Source: SMYC01 sp963578475
GTDB lineage: Bacteria; Acidobacteriota; Vicinamibacteria; Marinacidobacterales; SMYC01
Direction: 5' to 3'
DNA: 64,000 nt
Assembly (NCBI GenBank): GCA_963578475.1
Contig: CAUZCL010000005.1
Span: 62,001 to 126,000 of the forward strand
This document shows, piece after piece, positions 54,665 to 63,709 of this stretch. Position 1 is the first letter of the stretch. The number at the start of each line of letters is the position of its first letter. The notes under the pieces are model-generated. The model was not told where the DNA came from and did not search any database. It saw only the letters and a program-made list of their open reading frames with translations. Both the position numbers and the translations under genes were made by a program.

Positions 54665-55502
54665 TTGGCCAGCGGTTTGGCTGAAACTCCGGTCGATCCG
54701 GAAGCCCATGACATGTACGCAGAGTTTGCGACTTCCGGACATGACTTGAACGCTTGGGACCTCGAGTTCGAAAAGCCGGACGCGATCGGCGCCAAGATCG
54801 CCGTTGCCATCCGCACACCTCCGATGAGGTATGCAAGACAAGGAGCGACGGGCGAGACCAAAGGTGGGGTCGTCGGACCGGGAACTCCCTATTCCCGCTA
54901 TCGCAGCCAAGATCCGTTCTTCGTCGGTGTTTCTTTGGATCGTTTTGTGCGAAACAAAGCCCCAGAGAAAAGCCTTTCACAGCACGTTCGAGAGGAAATC
55001 TATCGCTCTCTCGGAATCTATCGGGCCCCATCCGTGCGATATCTCACACGTGATGGGAAGCTGAGCGGCGTCCCACCGATGCATCATGGTCAGCACGTCA
55101 GCATCGATGCAATGGCCAAGTTTGGCACCCTGATAGCCAACAAGGGTAAAGATCCAAGGACGGGCCGCCAGCTTTTGCACGCCGGCGCCCTGGAATAAAT
55201 TTTGCCACGCACGGACCGCTCCGGCTATGCCGAGGGCTGGGCGATTGAGACGCGACCCGACGATCCCGGTCAAAGCGATCAAGTCCACTACGCAAAGTTT
55301 TTTTCACCTTTGGCCCTATCGGAATGCTGAGGGTTGCTTCTATCAGTATCCGCAGGCCCAGGGCTTTGGAGGCAATCTGATTGCCGTCTTTCCGAACAGC
55401 ATGGTTGGGGTACGCGTTGCCCAGAATTTGTTCGGAGGCGATGACCCTTATGACTCCAAGGCGATGGGACGTTTGGCAGACTTCCTGGTTCCATTCTGCT
55501 AA
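54665..55502 (+). pseudogene. C-terminal part of a beta-lactamase-family serine hydrolase
   Basis: The reading frame joins the PIN scrap at about 54662 and carries the later half of a class C-like serine hydrolase (PGTPYSRYRSQDPFFVGVSL with the Tyr-type motif, DAMAKFGTLIANKGKDPRTG). A TAA at 55196-55198 interrupts it, and after AEGWAIETRPDDPGQSDQV the frame shifts in a T7 run near 55300 before ending GGNLIAVFPNSMVGVRVAQN. The SxxK nucleophile region is absent. Non-functional. Confidence 0.7.
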
Positions 55503-55577
55503 AGCTCGATGTTGAGGGAGCAGCCAGCGAGGCGCGCTCGCCCACGCGGTTTCCATTCAAATCGCGCTGTCCCTGCT

Positions 55578-55599
55578 GCGGCTCGTGCAGCGAACACGT
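55578..55599 (+). repeat. 22-bp near-identical direct repeat, right copy
   Basis: Pairs with 54380-54401 (20 of 22 bases identical, core GCTCGTGC and GCGAACACGT). Lies in the gap between the serine-hydrolase remnant and the spondin-domain gene. Confidence 0.45.
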
Positions 55600-55696
55600 G
55601 TTCACGGAGCGCGAGTATCACTCGAGCTTGCCAGCGCGTCTGAAGAAACGAGACCTCGTTGTTACGACATGTGCCGAGGGCTCCCTCGACGCCGAC

Positions 55697-56380
55697 TTAT
55701 TGCCGCCGAAACGTAAACGTCCCAACCGGAGCCACCGCATCCCCTAACGCCAGTGGTGCGCCTTCAAGATGCGCGATCGGGATACGGGGCACCGTGTCGT
55801 CGTCGGGCGCGCTGTACGTATTGCCGCTATCGGTGCCGGCATCGTAGGGCTGAAGCTCGACGACGATCTCGTCGGCCCAATCTCCGTTCTCGAACAAACT
55901 CATCTCGCTCACGCCCACGAACCAATCGGGGCTCGGCGCGACCATCGAGACGAGGGTCACGAACGGAAACTCGACGCTGATGTCGAAAGCAAGGGGCACG
56001 TTGCCCGGCGAGCGCGCGATACCATCGCCGGACAGAAGGTTCTCTGCGTTGCCGTTTTCAATCGCCCGTCCGATTCCCACGTCGAGCGGCGTTTTGGAGC
56101 CGAGCTCCGCCATCACTTCGATGCCGTTGGTCGCGATCTCACCGGGGTTCCAAAAACGTATGCCCGCGCGATGGGTCGCGCCGATGAGTCCCGAGAAGTG
56201 CGGATTCGAAGGGAACATGTTGGGGTGGGTCGCGGCGCTCCAGGTAGCCGCGAAGGTTACGACATAGCTCGCGGTGGCGTCGTATGTTGGTGGCGGCCCA
56301 GGCGCTACCGGAGGCGTCGTGGCGGTGGGACCGGTATCGCCGCAGCCGGCGCTGAGAAGAAGCGCTGCGGCCGAGAACAC
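55697..56380 (-). CDS. Spondin-domain lipoprotein
   Basis: A 227-residue protein. GTG 56380 gives MFSAAALLLSAGCG, a short lipoprotein signal with lipobox Cys, followed by a Pro/Thr-rich linker. The main domain (about 35-205) fits Spond_N: YVVTFAATWSAATHPNMFPS, HFSGLIGATH, LVSMVAPSPDWFVGVSEMSL and PYDAGTDSGNTY. Spondin domains mediate extracellular adhesion; bacterial ones are surface or secreted proteins of unknown partner. It begins 11 bases after the ppsA stop on the same strand, so it may be carried on the ppsA transcript. Confidence 0.82.
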   Translation of the reverse strand: MFSAAALLLSAGCGDTGPTATTPPVAPGPPPTYDATASYVVTFAATWSAATHPNMFPSNPHFSGLIGATHRAGIRFWNPGEIATNGIEVMAELGSKTPLDVGIGRAIENGNAENLLSGDGIARSPGNVPLAFDISVEFPFVTLVSMVAPSPDWFVGVSEMSLFENGDWADEIVVELQPYDAGTDSGNTYSAPDDDTVPRIPIAHLEGAPLALGDAVAPVGTFTFRRQ

Positions 56381-56391
56381 GATTTCTCACG

Positions 56392-58767
56392 CTACTTCCC
56401 TTTGGCCCCTTGCTCCGCGAGAAAAAGCCAGGTCTCGACGACGGTATCGGGATTCAGTGACACGCTGTCGATACCTTCGTCTAGGAGCCACTTCGCGAAA
56501 TCTGGATAGTCCGAAGGTCCCTGCCCGCATATCCCAATGTACTTCTCGGCTTTATGGCAAGCCCGAATCGCGTCATGGACCATCTTTTTGACGGCGTCGT
56601 TCTGCTCGTCGAAGGTCGCGGCGACGAGCGCGGAGTCGCGGTCGACGGCCAAGGTGAACTGGGTGAGATCGTTCGAGCCGATCGAGAAGCCGTCGAAATA
56701 TTCGAGAAACTCGTCGGCGAGGATGACGTTGGACGGGATCTCGCACATCATGATCAGCCTAAGGTCGTTCTTTCCGCGCTCGAGGCCGTTTGCGCGCAGC
56801 GCCTCGATGACGGCTCGAGCCTCGTCGAGGGTGCGCACGAAGGGGATCATGACTTCGACGTTGTCGAGCCCCATCTCTTCCCGCACGCGCTTCACGGCTT
56901 GGCACTCGAGCGCGAAGCAAGCAGAGAACTCTTTCGAGAAGTAGCGAGACGCGCCGCGAAAGCCGAGCATCGGGTTCTCTTCGTTGGGCTCGTAGCGCGC
57001 GCCCCCGAGAAGGTGAGCATATTCGTTGGATTTGAAGTCCGACAAGCGGACGATGACTTTCTTTGGATGAAAGGCCGCGCCGAGCATCGAGATCCCCTCG
57101 GTAAGCTTGTCCACGTAAAAGCTCACCGGGTCCAGGTATCCGCGTATGCGCTCGCACACTTTCTTCTGCAAGTCCGCGGGCAGCTTGTCGAGCTCGAGAA
57201 GTGCGCGTGGATGAACGCCGATCATATTGTTGATGACGAACTCGAGCCGCGCGAGTCCGACGCCGGCGTTCGGAAGCGAGGCGAAGTGAAAAGCTCTTTC
57301 CGGGTTGCCCACGTTCATCGTCACGTCGAGCGGGACCTCCGGCATCGCGTCGAGAGCCACGCGGTCGACGTCGAACTCGAGCGCGCCGTCATAGATGAAT
57401 CCCGTATCGCCCTCGGCACAGCTCACCGTCACGGCTTGACCCGTATGCAACAGATTCGTAGCCTCAAGGCTGCCGACGATCGCCGGGACACCGAGCTCCC
57501 GCGCGATGATGGCCGCGTGGCAGGTACGCCCGCCACGATTGGTCACGATGGCGACGGCGCGTTTCATGACGGGCTCCCAGTCCGGATCGGTCATATCCGT
57601 CACGAGCACTTCGCCCGGCACTAGCGTGTCCATGTTGTCGACATCCGCGATCAGGCTCACTTTTCCCGAAGCAATCTTTTGCCCCACCGCACGGCCGTCG
57701 AGAAGGACCTTGCTCCGAGTTTTCAGCCGATAGCGCTCGAGCACTTGGCCGTTGCGGCGGCTCTTCACCGTTTCCGGACGCGCCTGCACGATGTAGATTT
57801 GCCCATCGACGCCGTCCTTCGCCCACTCGATATCCATGGGACGGCCGTAATGTTTCTCGATGAGGAGCGACTGGCGGCCTAACTCCTCGAGCTCGTCATC
57901 GGTAAGGATGAACCCCGCGCGCTCCTCTTCCGAGGTCTCGACGGAGCGGATTTTCTCCTCGACTTCGTCGCCGTCGGCATAGATCATCTTTGTTGCTTTC
58001 TCACCGAGCAAGCGTGAGAGAACGGCCGGCCGGCCCGCTTCGAGATTCGGCTTGTACACATAGAACTCGTCGGGGTTGACGGCTCCCTGAACGACGGCTT
58101 CACCGAGGCCGTAGCTTCCCGTGATAAAAACCACATTGTCGAAACCGGATTCTGTGTCGAGCGTGAAGGCGACCCCGCTCGACGCGAGATCGCTCCGCAC
58201 CATGCGCTGCACACCCGCCGAGATCCCGACCTCGCGATGCGCGAATCCCTGATGCACCCGATAAGCGATCGCGCGGTCGTTGTACAGCGAGGCAAAGACT
58301 TTCTTGATCGCCACGAGAACGTTGTCGAGACCTTCGACGTTCAGAAAGCTTTCCTGCTGGCCCGCGAAAGACGCCTCGGGCATGTCCTCCGCCGTGGCGG
58401 AAGAGCGCACGGCGAAGGCATTTCCCTCGTCGAGCGCTTCGAAGGCTTCGCGGATAGCGGACGTAACCGCATCGGGGAGGGGCAGTTCTTCGATCGCGCT
58501 CCGAATCTCCCGGCCCACACGCACGAGCGCGTGGACGTCCTCGACATCGAGCTTTTCGAGCGTATCGTGGATACGCCCGTCGAGCCCGGCTCCCTTCAAG
58601 AACAAATGGAAGGCGTCCGTCGTGGTTGCGAAGCCTCCGGGGACCCGGACGCCGAGCTCGGTGAGGTGGCGGATCATCTCGCCGAGAGACGCGTTCTTGC
58701 CTCCGACGAGGCCGACATCCGACATCCCGGTTTCTTTGAGTGGTTTGACGTAAGATAGTTTCGACAT
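56392..58767 (-). CDS. ppsA: Phosphoenolpyruvate synthase (pyruvate, water dikinase)
   Basis: Converts pyruvate, ATP and water to phosphoenolpyruvate, AMP and phosphate for gluconeogenesis. 791 residues from ATG 58767 (MSKLSYVKPL); an in-frame ATG at 58776 adds three. Order: ATP-grasp-like PPDK_N domain (VGGKNASLGEMI, FAVRSSATAEDMPEASFAGQ), the swivelling domain with phospho-His in GGRTCHAAIIARELG, and the C-terminal PEP-binding barrel (GFRGASRY, MIPFVRTLDEA, SIGSNDLTQ, CGQGPSDYP). Divergent from its own regulator, with the start codons overlapping. Confidence 0.94.
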   Translation of the reverse strand: MSKLSYVKPLKETGMSDVGLVGGKNASLGEMIRHLTELGVRVPGGFATTTDAFHLFLKGAGLDGRIHDTLEKLDVEDVHALVRVGREIRSAIEELPLPDAVTSAIREAFEALDEGNAFAVRSSATAEDMPEASFAGQQESFLNVEGLDNVLVAIKKVFASLYNDRAIAYRVHQGFAHREVGISAGVQRMVRSDLASSGVAFTLDTESGFDNVVFITGSYGLGEAVVQGAVNPDEFYVYKPNLEAGRPAVLSRLLGEKATKMIYADGDEVEEKIRSVETSEEERAGFILTDDELEELGRQSLLIEKHYGRPMDIEWAKDGVDGQIYIVQARPETVKSRRNGQVLERYRLKTRSKVLLDGRAVGQKIASGKVSLIADVDNMDTLVPGEVLVTDMTDPDWEPVMKRAVAIVTNRGGRTCHAAIIARELGVPAIVGSLEATNLLHTGQAVTVSCAEGDTGFIYDGALEFDVDRVALDAMPEVPLDVTMNVGNPERAFHFASLPNAGVGLARLEFVINNMIGVHPRALLELDKLPADLQKKVCERIRGYLDPVSFYVDKLTEGISMLGAAFHPKKVIVRLSDFKSNEYAHLLGGARYEPNEENPMLGFRGASRYFSKEFSACFALECQAVKRVREEMGLDNVEVMIPFVRTLDEARAVIEALRANGLERGKNDLRLIMMCEIPSNVILADEFLEYFDGFSIGSNDLTQFTLAVDRDSALVAATFDEQNDAVKKMVHDAIRACHKAEKYIGICGQGPSDYPDFAKWLLDEGIDSVSLNPDTVVETWLFLAEQGAKGK

Positions 58768-59587
58768 GCGCACCATGTTCTACGTTTCCGACCGTACGGC
58801 CATTACCTCCGAGACCATCGGCCACAGCCTCCTCGCTCAGTTCGAGACTGCGCCCGACTACCGGGAAGTTACCATACCCTACGTCGATACTCCCGAAAAG
58901 GGGGCGGAGGTCGTGGCCCAGGTCAACGCGGCCGCCGAGGCCGATGGCGAAATGCCCTTCGTCTTCAGCACGCTCGCGGACCCCGTGACCCGCAACCAAA
59001 TCCACGCATCCCAAGGCCTGATCCTCGATCTTTTCGAAGGCTTCTTGGGCCAGCTCGAGCAAGCGCTCGGCGCGAAGGCTGTCGTCAAACGAACGCGCTC
59101 GCACCGCATCAGCAATTTGTCTTCCTACGAGGCGCGCATCGCGGCGATCGATTACAGCTTGCAGCACGACGACGGCGCACGCATCAAGGATTACGACAAA
59201 GCGGACATCATTATGTTGGGGGTGTCCCGCGTCGGAAAGACGCCGTCGTGCCTCTACCTCGCGATGCATTTCGGCATCCGCGCCGCCAACTACCCGATTA
59301 CCGAGGAGGACCTTTCTACGTCACAGCTTCCGGTGCCCGTCGCGCCGTTTCGCGACCGGTTGCACGGTTTAACGATCGATCCGAAGCGCCTCGCCAGCAT
59401 CCGCGAGGAGCGGCGCCGCGGGAGCCGCTATGCGTCCATCGAGCAGTGCCGCTCCGAGGTGCGACAGGTGGAGGCGCTCTTCAAGTCCTTCAATATCCCG
59501 TTCATCAACACAACCAGTACATCGGTCGAGGAGATCTCCACGCGCGTCGTGCAGACGCGGGGCCTCGAGCGTCACACCACCGTCTAA
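58766..59587 (+). CDS. ppsR: PEP synthase regulatory protein (kinase/pyrophosphorylase, DUF299)
   Basis: A 273-residue bifunctional enzyme that inactivates PEP synthase by ADP-dependent phosphorylation of an active-site Thr and reactivates it by phosphate-dependent removal. The start MRTMFYVSDRTAITSETIGH matches the family opening; the P-loop-like GVSRVGKTPSCLYLAMHFG and the C-terminal SRYASIEQCRSEVRQVEALF are diagnostic. It sits back to back with its target ppsA, a known pairing. Expression control must involve overlapping promoters inside each other's 5' coding ends. Confidence 0.93.
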   Translation: MRTMFYVSDRTAITSETIGHSLLAQFETAPDYREVTIPYVDTPEKGAEVVAQVNAAAEADGEMPFVFSTLADPVTRNQIHASQGLILDLFEGFLGQLEQALGAKAVVKRTRSHRISNLSSYEARIAAIDYSLQHDDGARIKDYDKADIIMLGVSRVGKTPSCLYLAMHFGIRAANYPITEEDLSTSQLPVPVAPFRDRLHGLTIDPKRLASIREERRRGSRYASIEQCRSEVRQVEALFKSFNIPFINTTSTSVEEISTRVVQTRGLERHTTV

Positions 59588-59769
59588 GGGCCCGAGCACG
59601 ATCCCCAACACCTAGTGGTCGTGAGCTCGTAGAACTCCCGCACTATGGAAACATAACCAACGCGCTTGCCGATCAACTCCGTCTGGACGGAGCTCTTGCG
59701 AGTCGGATGTGGCGATGCCTTGAACCGCCGTGCCCAAACCCATAGAATCGCCCGAGAGTAGATAGGAAT

Positions 59770-61496
59770 ATGCCTCTCGAGCCCGGCGCCAAGCTTGGCG
59801 CTTACGAAGTTCTCTCGCTCATCGGAGTCGGGGGCATGGGAGAAGTCTACCGCGCGCGCGACACCAAGCTCCGGCGGGACGTAGCGATCAAAGTCTTGCC
59901 CGAAGACTTATGAAAGCGCCCATAGCCATTTCTCCGGATGGAAGTCTTTTGGCCTACGCCGCCGAGGACGCCGAGGGGTCCGGCGTCTTTCTTCGGTCGC
60001 TCGATAGCTTCGAGACGAGAAAACTTTCGGGAACCGAAGGTGCGGACGCGCCTTTCTTTTCCCCGGATGGCGAGTGGGTCGGGTTCTTCGCCGCAGGAAA
60101 GCTCCAGGAAGTGTCCGTGGAGCGCGGCGCGCCCCTCTCCATCGCGCAAGCTCCGACCGGCATAGGCGCGAGCTGGGCGGCCGATGACACGATCGTTTTC
60201 GCTCCAGCCTTCGGTGCCGGTCTTTTTCGGGTCTCGGCCGACGGAGGCGTGGCCGAGCAACTCACACAGCCCGATTTCGCCGAAGCTGGCTACGCCCACA
60301 CTTGGCCGGACCATCTACCCGGCGAACAGAAGCTATTGTTCAACGTGGGCGGAAAGGGCGCTGCAGTCCTGAATCTGGAGACGAGAGATTGGCACATCGT
60401 TCAGCAGGATAGCCACGGAGCACGATAGCTTTCCACGGGCCACATCATCTATTCGAGCTCAACGATAGGAGGAGGCCTCCTCGCAGCACCGTTCGATGGC
60501 AAGAGTCCAGCGGTTACCGGTCCGACGGTTTCCGTGATCGACGCTGTTCGCTACCTCTCCGAATGGGCGTGGCCCTACGCAGCGGTATCGCAAACGGGAA
60601 CGTTGGTCTATGTGAGCGAACCTGCCGAGCCAGCAACGCTCGCTTGAATGGATCGTGAAGGAACGATGACACCCATCGGAAGCGACGTCCGTCTGACGGC
60701 GCCTTTCACCGGACGGCGAGAAGGTCCTGTTTACCGACGACGGCGGGTCTATCTGGGTTCGCGACATTCGTCGGGGAACGATCGACGTTCTCGTCAGCGC
60801 CGCCACGCTCGGGGGTAGTGGTGCATGGGGAGCTGTCTGGAACCCGGATGGCCGCCGGATCACCTTCTCGTCCAATTGCGCCGGACGCTGGGACCTCTAC
60901 GAGATTTCGGCATCGGGCCGCGGCGATCCGGAAGCCCTCCCCGTCGGCAAGCACGACCGATACTCTAAATCTTGGTCGTCGGACGGGCGGTTCCTCGCCT
61001 ACGTAGAAGCTCATCCCATCACAGGTTTTGATCTCCGGGTGCTGCCAGTTGGCGAAGAGCCTGTCCCGGTTCTGGCCACGGAATTCAATGAGGACGCTCC
61101 AGCGTTTTCTCCAAACGGTCGCTACATCGCTTACGTCTCCAATCAATCGGGCCGGTACCAGGTCTACGTGGTGTCTTATCCGGAAGGAGAGGTTTTTCGC
61201 ATCTCCACCGATGGTGGAGATGAGCCCGTCTGATCCCGCGACGGACGGGAGCTCTTCTTTCGTCACGGAATCAGGTTTCTTTCTGTCGCGATTACAGACG
61301 ACCCCGAGTTTCAGACATCAACTTCCACCAAGCTCCACGAGCAGCCCTTCGACCGAAGCGGTTACGGGTTTGGTAGTTACTATGATGTCTCGCTCGATGG
61401 CGAGCGCTTTGCGGTGGTGGCCGACCGATCGACGACGGAGTTCAAGGTCGTCTTCAACTGGTTCCAAGAGCTGGAGCGCCTCGCACCTACGAAATA
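59770..61496 (+). pseudogene. Ser/Thr kinase-PD40 propeller protein, kinase core deleted and several stops
   Basis: ATG 59770 gives 47 codons of a Pkn-type kinase (GAYEVLSLIGVGGMGEVYRA, DVAIKVLPEDL) ending in TGA 59911. The frame at 59910 continues directly with the propeller (IAISPDGSLLAYAAED, FFSPDGEWVGFFA), so the rest of the kinase domain is deleted. TAG at 60426 and TGA at 60645 (where relatives have Trp before a DREG motif) follow, then a frameshift. FNEDAPAFSPNGRYIAYVSN ends at TGA 61231, again where Trp is expected before SRDGRELFF, and the last segment ends FNWFQELERLAPTK. An old pseudogene. Confidence 0.8.
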
Positions 61497-61545
61497 GGGT
61501 GGCGCAACCGGCGAATCGGACCTCTCGCGCCATATTTGGCAATCG

Positions 61546-61567
61546 TAATTATGGTATAATTATGGTA
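61546..61567 (+). promoter_or_regulatory. brnTA promoter with tandem 11-bp repeats
   Basis: TAATTATGGTA occurs twice head to tail (61546-61556 and 61557-61567). The repeat junction contains a perfect -10 TATAAT (61555-61560). The start codon of brnT is only 11 bases further on, so the transcript would have a leader of about 5 bases or none. Tandem sites over the -10 are a natural place for BrnA autorepression. No convincing -35 was found. Confidence 0.6.
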
Positions 61568-61571
61568 ACAG

Positions 61572-61853
61572 ATGCTTCACTTTGAATGGGATGAACGCAA
61601 GAGTGCTGCGAACAAGAAGAAACACGGCGTTTCCTTCGAAGAAGCGCAATCCGTGTTCTTCGACGAAGGCGCCATCGAGTACGACGATCCGGAGCACTCT
61701 GATGACGAAGACCGTTTCATCCTGGTCGGAAAAAGCTATCTGTTGCGTGTCCTCGTCGTCTGCCATTGCTTCAGGCTGTCCGCATCGGTGATTCGAATCA
61801 TATTTACACGGAAGGCGACCCGTCGCGAGCGCCCTGCACGCAGAGAAAGGTGA
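61572..61853 (+). CDS. brnT: BrnT-family ribonuclease toxin
   Basis: A 93-residue protein of the BrnT family (RelE-like fold). It shows the family opening FEWDERKSAANKKKHGVSFEEAQSVF (in parts), a central DRFILVGKS and the C-terminal IRIIFTRKATRRER, with the His and Arg residues proposed for RNA cleavage. It inhibits translation when free. No ribosome site precedes the ATG, in line with a leaderless transcript. The antitoxin gene follows by three bases. Confidence 0.88.
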   Translation: MLHFEWDERKSAANKKKHGVSFEEAQSVFFDEGAIEYDDPEHSDDEDRFILVGKSYLLRVLVVCHCFRLSASVIRIIFTRKATRRERPARRER

Positions 61854-61856
61854 AAG

Positions 61857-62075
61857 ATGAAGAAGGAATACGATTTCTCGAAGCTCAAAGGGCGGAAGAA
61901 CCCGTACGCGAAACGGCTAAAAAAGCAGATTACGATACGTGTCGGTGTCGACGTGCTCGAGTACTTCAAAGAGCTCGCAGACGAAACCGGGATCCCTTAT
62001 CAGAATCTGATCAATCTCTATCTTCGAGATTGCGTCATCTCCAAAAAGCGTCCGTCTTTGAAATGGGCGTCGTAG
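61857..62075 (+). CDS. brnA: BrnA-family antitoxin
   Basis: A 72-residue protein with an N-terminal toxin-binding part (YDFSKLKGRKNPYAKRLKK) and a ribbon-helix-helix DNA-binding part (QITIRVGVDVLEYFKELADE, then GIPYQNLINLYLRDC). AAAGGTG lies before its ATG. It should neutralise BrnT and repress the shared promoter at 61546-61567. Toxin-first gene order is normal for brnTA. Confidence 0.88.
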   Translation: MKKEYDFSKLKGRKNPYAKRLKKQITIRVGVDVLEYFKELADETGIPYQNLINLYLRDCVISKKRPSLKWAS

Positions 62076-62121
62076 ACTTTCTCATTGGTGAGCTGGCGCG
62101 TCGGAAGTTCGTCGAGACCAA

Positions 62122-63252
62122 CTATTCGGAGCCGCCCACGGCTTTCAAAACGCGGGCGATGACGCCGTCCACGTCAGCGCCTTCGACCCAGCGCGAGACG
62201 ACCACGAGGTCGTGTTCCGGGTCGACCCAAATCGTGCTCGTCGAGCCGGCGCCCAGCGCGAAGAAGCTCGACTCGGGCGCGCTCGGGAAACGCTCGCGGC
62301 CCGTGTTGAGCACCACATGAAGCCGTAATTCGGCTGTATGGCGACGGGCGTCGTCGCGCGCGCGACCCAATCGTCCAGCAAGATCTGTCGACCCTTCCAC
62401 CGTCCGTTGCGCAAGAAGAGATAGCCGAAGCGCTCATGATCGCGCGTGCTGATGAACAGGCCGCCGCCCCAATGCCCGCCGCCACTCACCGATTGCACCC
62501 GCCGTCCCTCTAGATCGACGAAGGACGTGTCGTACCCATTCCAGCTCCACGAATCCGACGCGCCAATTGGATCCATGATCTCTTCTTTCAAGATCCGCGG
62601 TAAAGGCTTCTTCCATAGGTGCAGCAAGCTCAGCGCCAGCAAGTTCACACGGACGTCGTTGTACTCCCAGAACATCCCGGGACGCTGCAGCGTCCGGTCG
62701 ATGCCGCGGCGCCGGTCCGCGGTGTCGGGTTTTCCGAATAGGGTCCCTTCCCACTCCGTCGTTTGCTGCAATAAATGCCGCCACGTGATGTCACGATTCT
62801 GCGGCGAGTCGAAAAGATCGCCCGCCACGTCGAGCCCAACACGCCGATCGAGGTCGGGCAAGAGACCCTCACGCTCCGCGAGTGCCGCCACCGTCGAAAG
62901 GTAGCTCTTCGTCACGCTGAACGTCATGTCCGCTCGGCGTGTGTCGCCCATTCCGCGACGATATAGCCGCGATAGACCACGATGCCATTGACACCGCCGC
63001 GCTCCTTGGTCGGGCCGACAATGTCCTGATCGGCTTTTCCTTCGAAGCGTTCGCGAAAATAGGCGCCCGGGTCCTGTGGCATGGACGTCTCGTGAGCCTC
63101 AGCGTGCGCGATCGCCTCGCGCAACGCCGCCCCGTCGAGTCCCATCGACTCGGGCGTGCGCTTTTTCCACGTGTCGCCCGCTCCGGGTAATAAACATCAC
63201 TCCCCTGCCCCGCCGCGAGAAACGGCAGCAACAGAATCAGCAGATAGCGCAT
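62122..63252 (-). pseudogene. Beta-lactamase-family serine hydrolase with three single-base frameshifts
   Basis: Minus strand, ATG 63252 with signal peptide MRYLLILLLPFLAAGQ. The product would be about 375 residues with the SxxK nucleophile in FSVTKSYLS, the YxN-type WEYNDVRVN and a C-terminal strand region (DPEHDLVVVSRWVEGADVDG). The frame shifts three times: near 63190 (CCC read as CC after VYYP), near 62945 (GGGG as GGG after AEW) and near 62330 (one G lost after YGFMW). Each is cured by restoring one G or C, and the rest is well preserved. This could be a sequencing artefact or a very young pseudogene. Confidence 0.75.
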
Positions 63253-63262
63253 GCGCTCTCCT

Positions 63263-63703
63263 TCAGCCGAGCAGCATCTCGAGCTTTTGAACGGCCGCTT
63301 CACCCGTAAGATAGACGTCTTTCAAACATCGATCGCGTCCGTCCTTCGCACGGATCCGATCGCCGAGGCTGCTCGTGTCGTCCTCCGCGAAGAACGCGCT
63401 CATATGCGTGCGCGCCGTCCGATAAGACTCGACGCATCTATAGAAAGTCTCCACCGCGTATAGCGGTTCGCTCGGCAGGACTTGCGGCAAACGCTTTTGC
63501 TCGGCGTCGTAGCATTTCGCCGCGACGGGCTCACCTTCCGAGCGACTTTTCGGATCTGACGAGTCGATGAGCTGTCGAATCTCGGGAATGAGCTCCGTCG
63601 CGAGCTCGCGAGCGGCTCGCATCCTCGCGCGACCACGCGAGCGCGCGACTAGCCAAGCGACGAGGCCGCCGAGCGCAAGCACCACGCGCAGCGTCGAGAA
63701 CAT
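63263..63703 (-). CDS. Hypothetical membrane-anchored protein, 146 residues
   Basis: An N-terminal transmembrane helix (TLRVVLALGGLVAWLVARS) is followed by an Arg-rich boundary and a helical soluble domain with two or three Cys (AAKCYDAEQKRL, YRCVESYRTA, DRCLKDVYLTG). No family is recognised. It lies between the VTT membrane gene and the serine hydrolase on the same strand, seven bases after the former, so all three were probably one operon. Confidence 0.65.
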   Translation of the reverse strand: MFSTLRVVLALGGLVAWLVARSRGRARMRAARELATELIPEIRQLIDSSDPKSRSEGEPVAAKCYDAEQKRLPQVLPSEPLYAVETFYRCVESYRTARTHMSAFFAEDDTSSLGDRIRAKDGRDRCLKDVYLTGEAAVQKLEMLLG

Positions 63704-63709
63704 GACCGA

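Noticed and set aside
60645..61233. TGA codons at Trp positions in the kinase-propeller remnant, as a hint of TGA coding Trp
   Set aside because: Many intact genes here end at TGA (for example 918-920 and 15779-15781), and this locus has other stops and shifts, so it is simply decayed.
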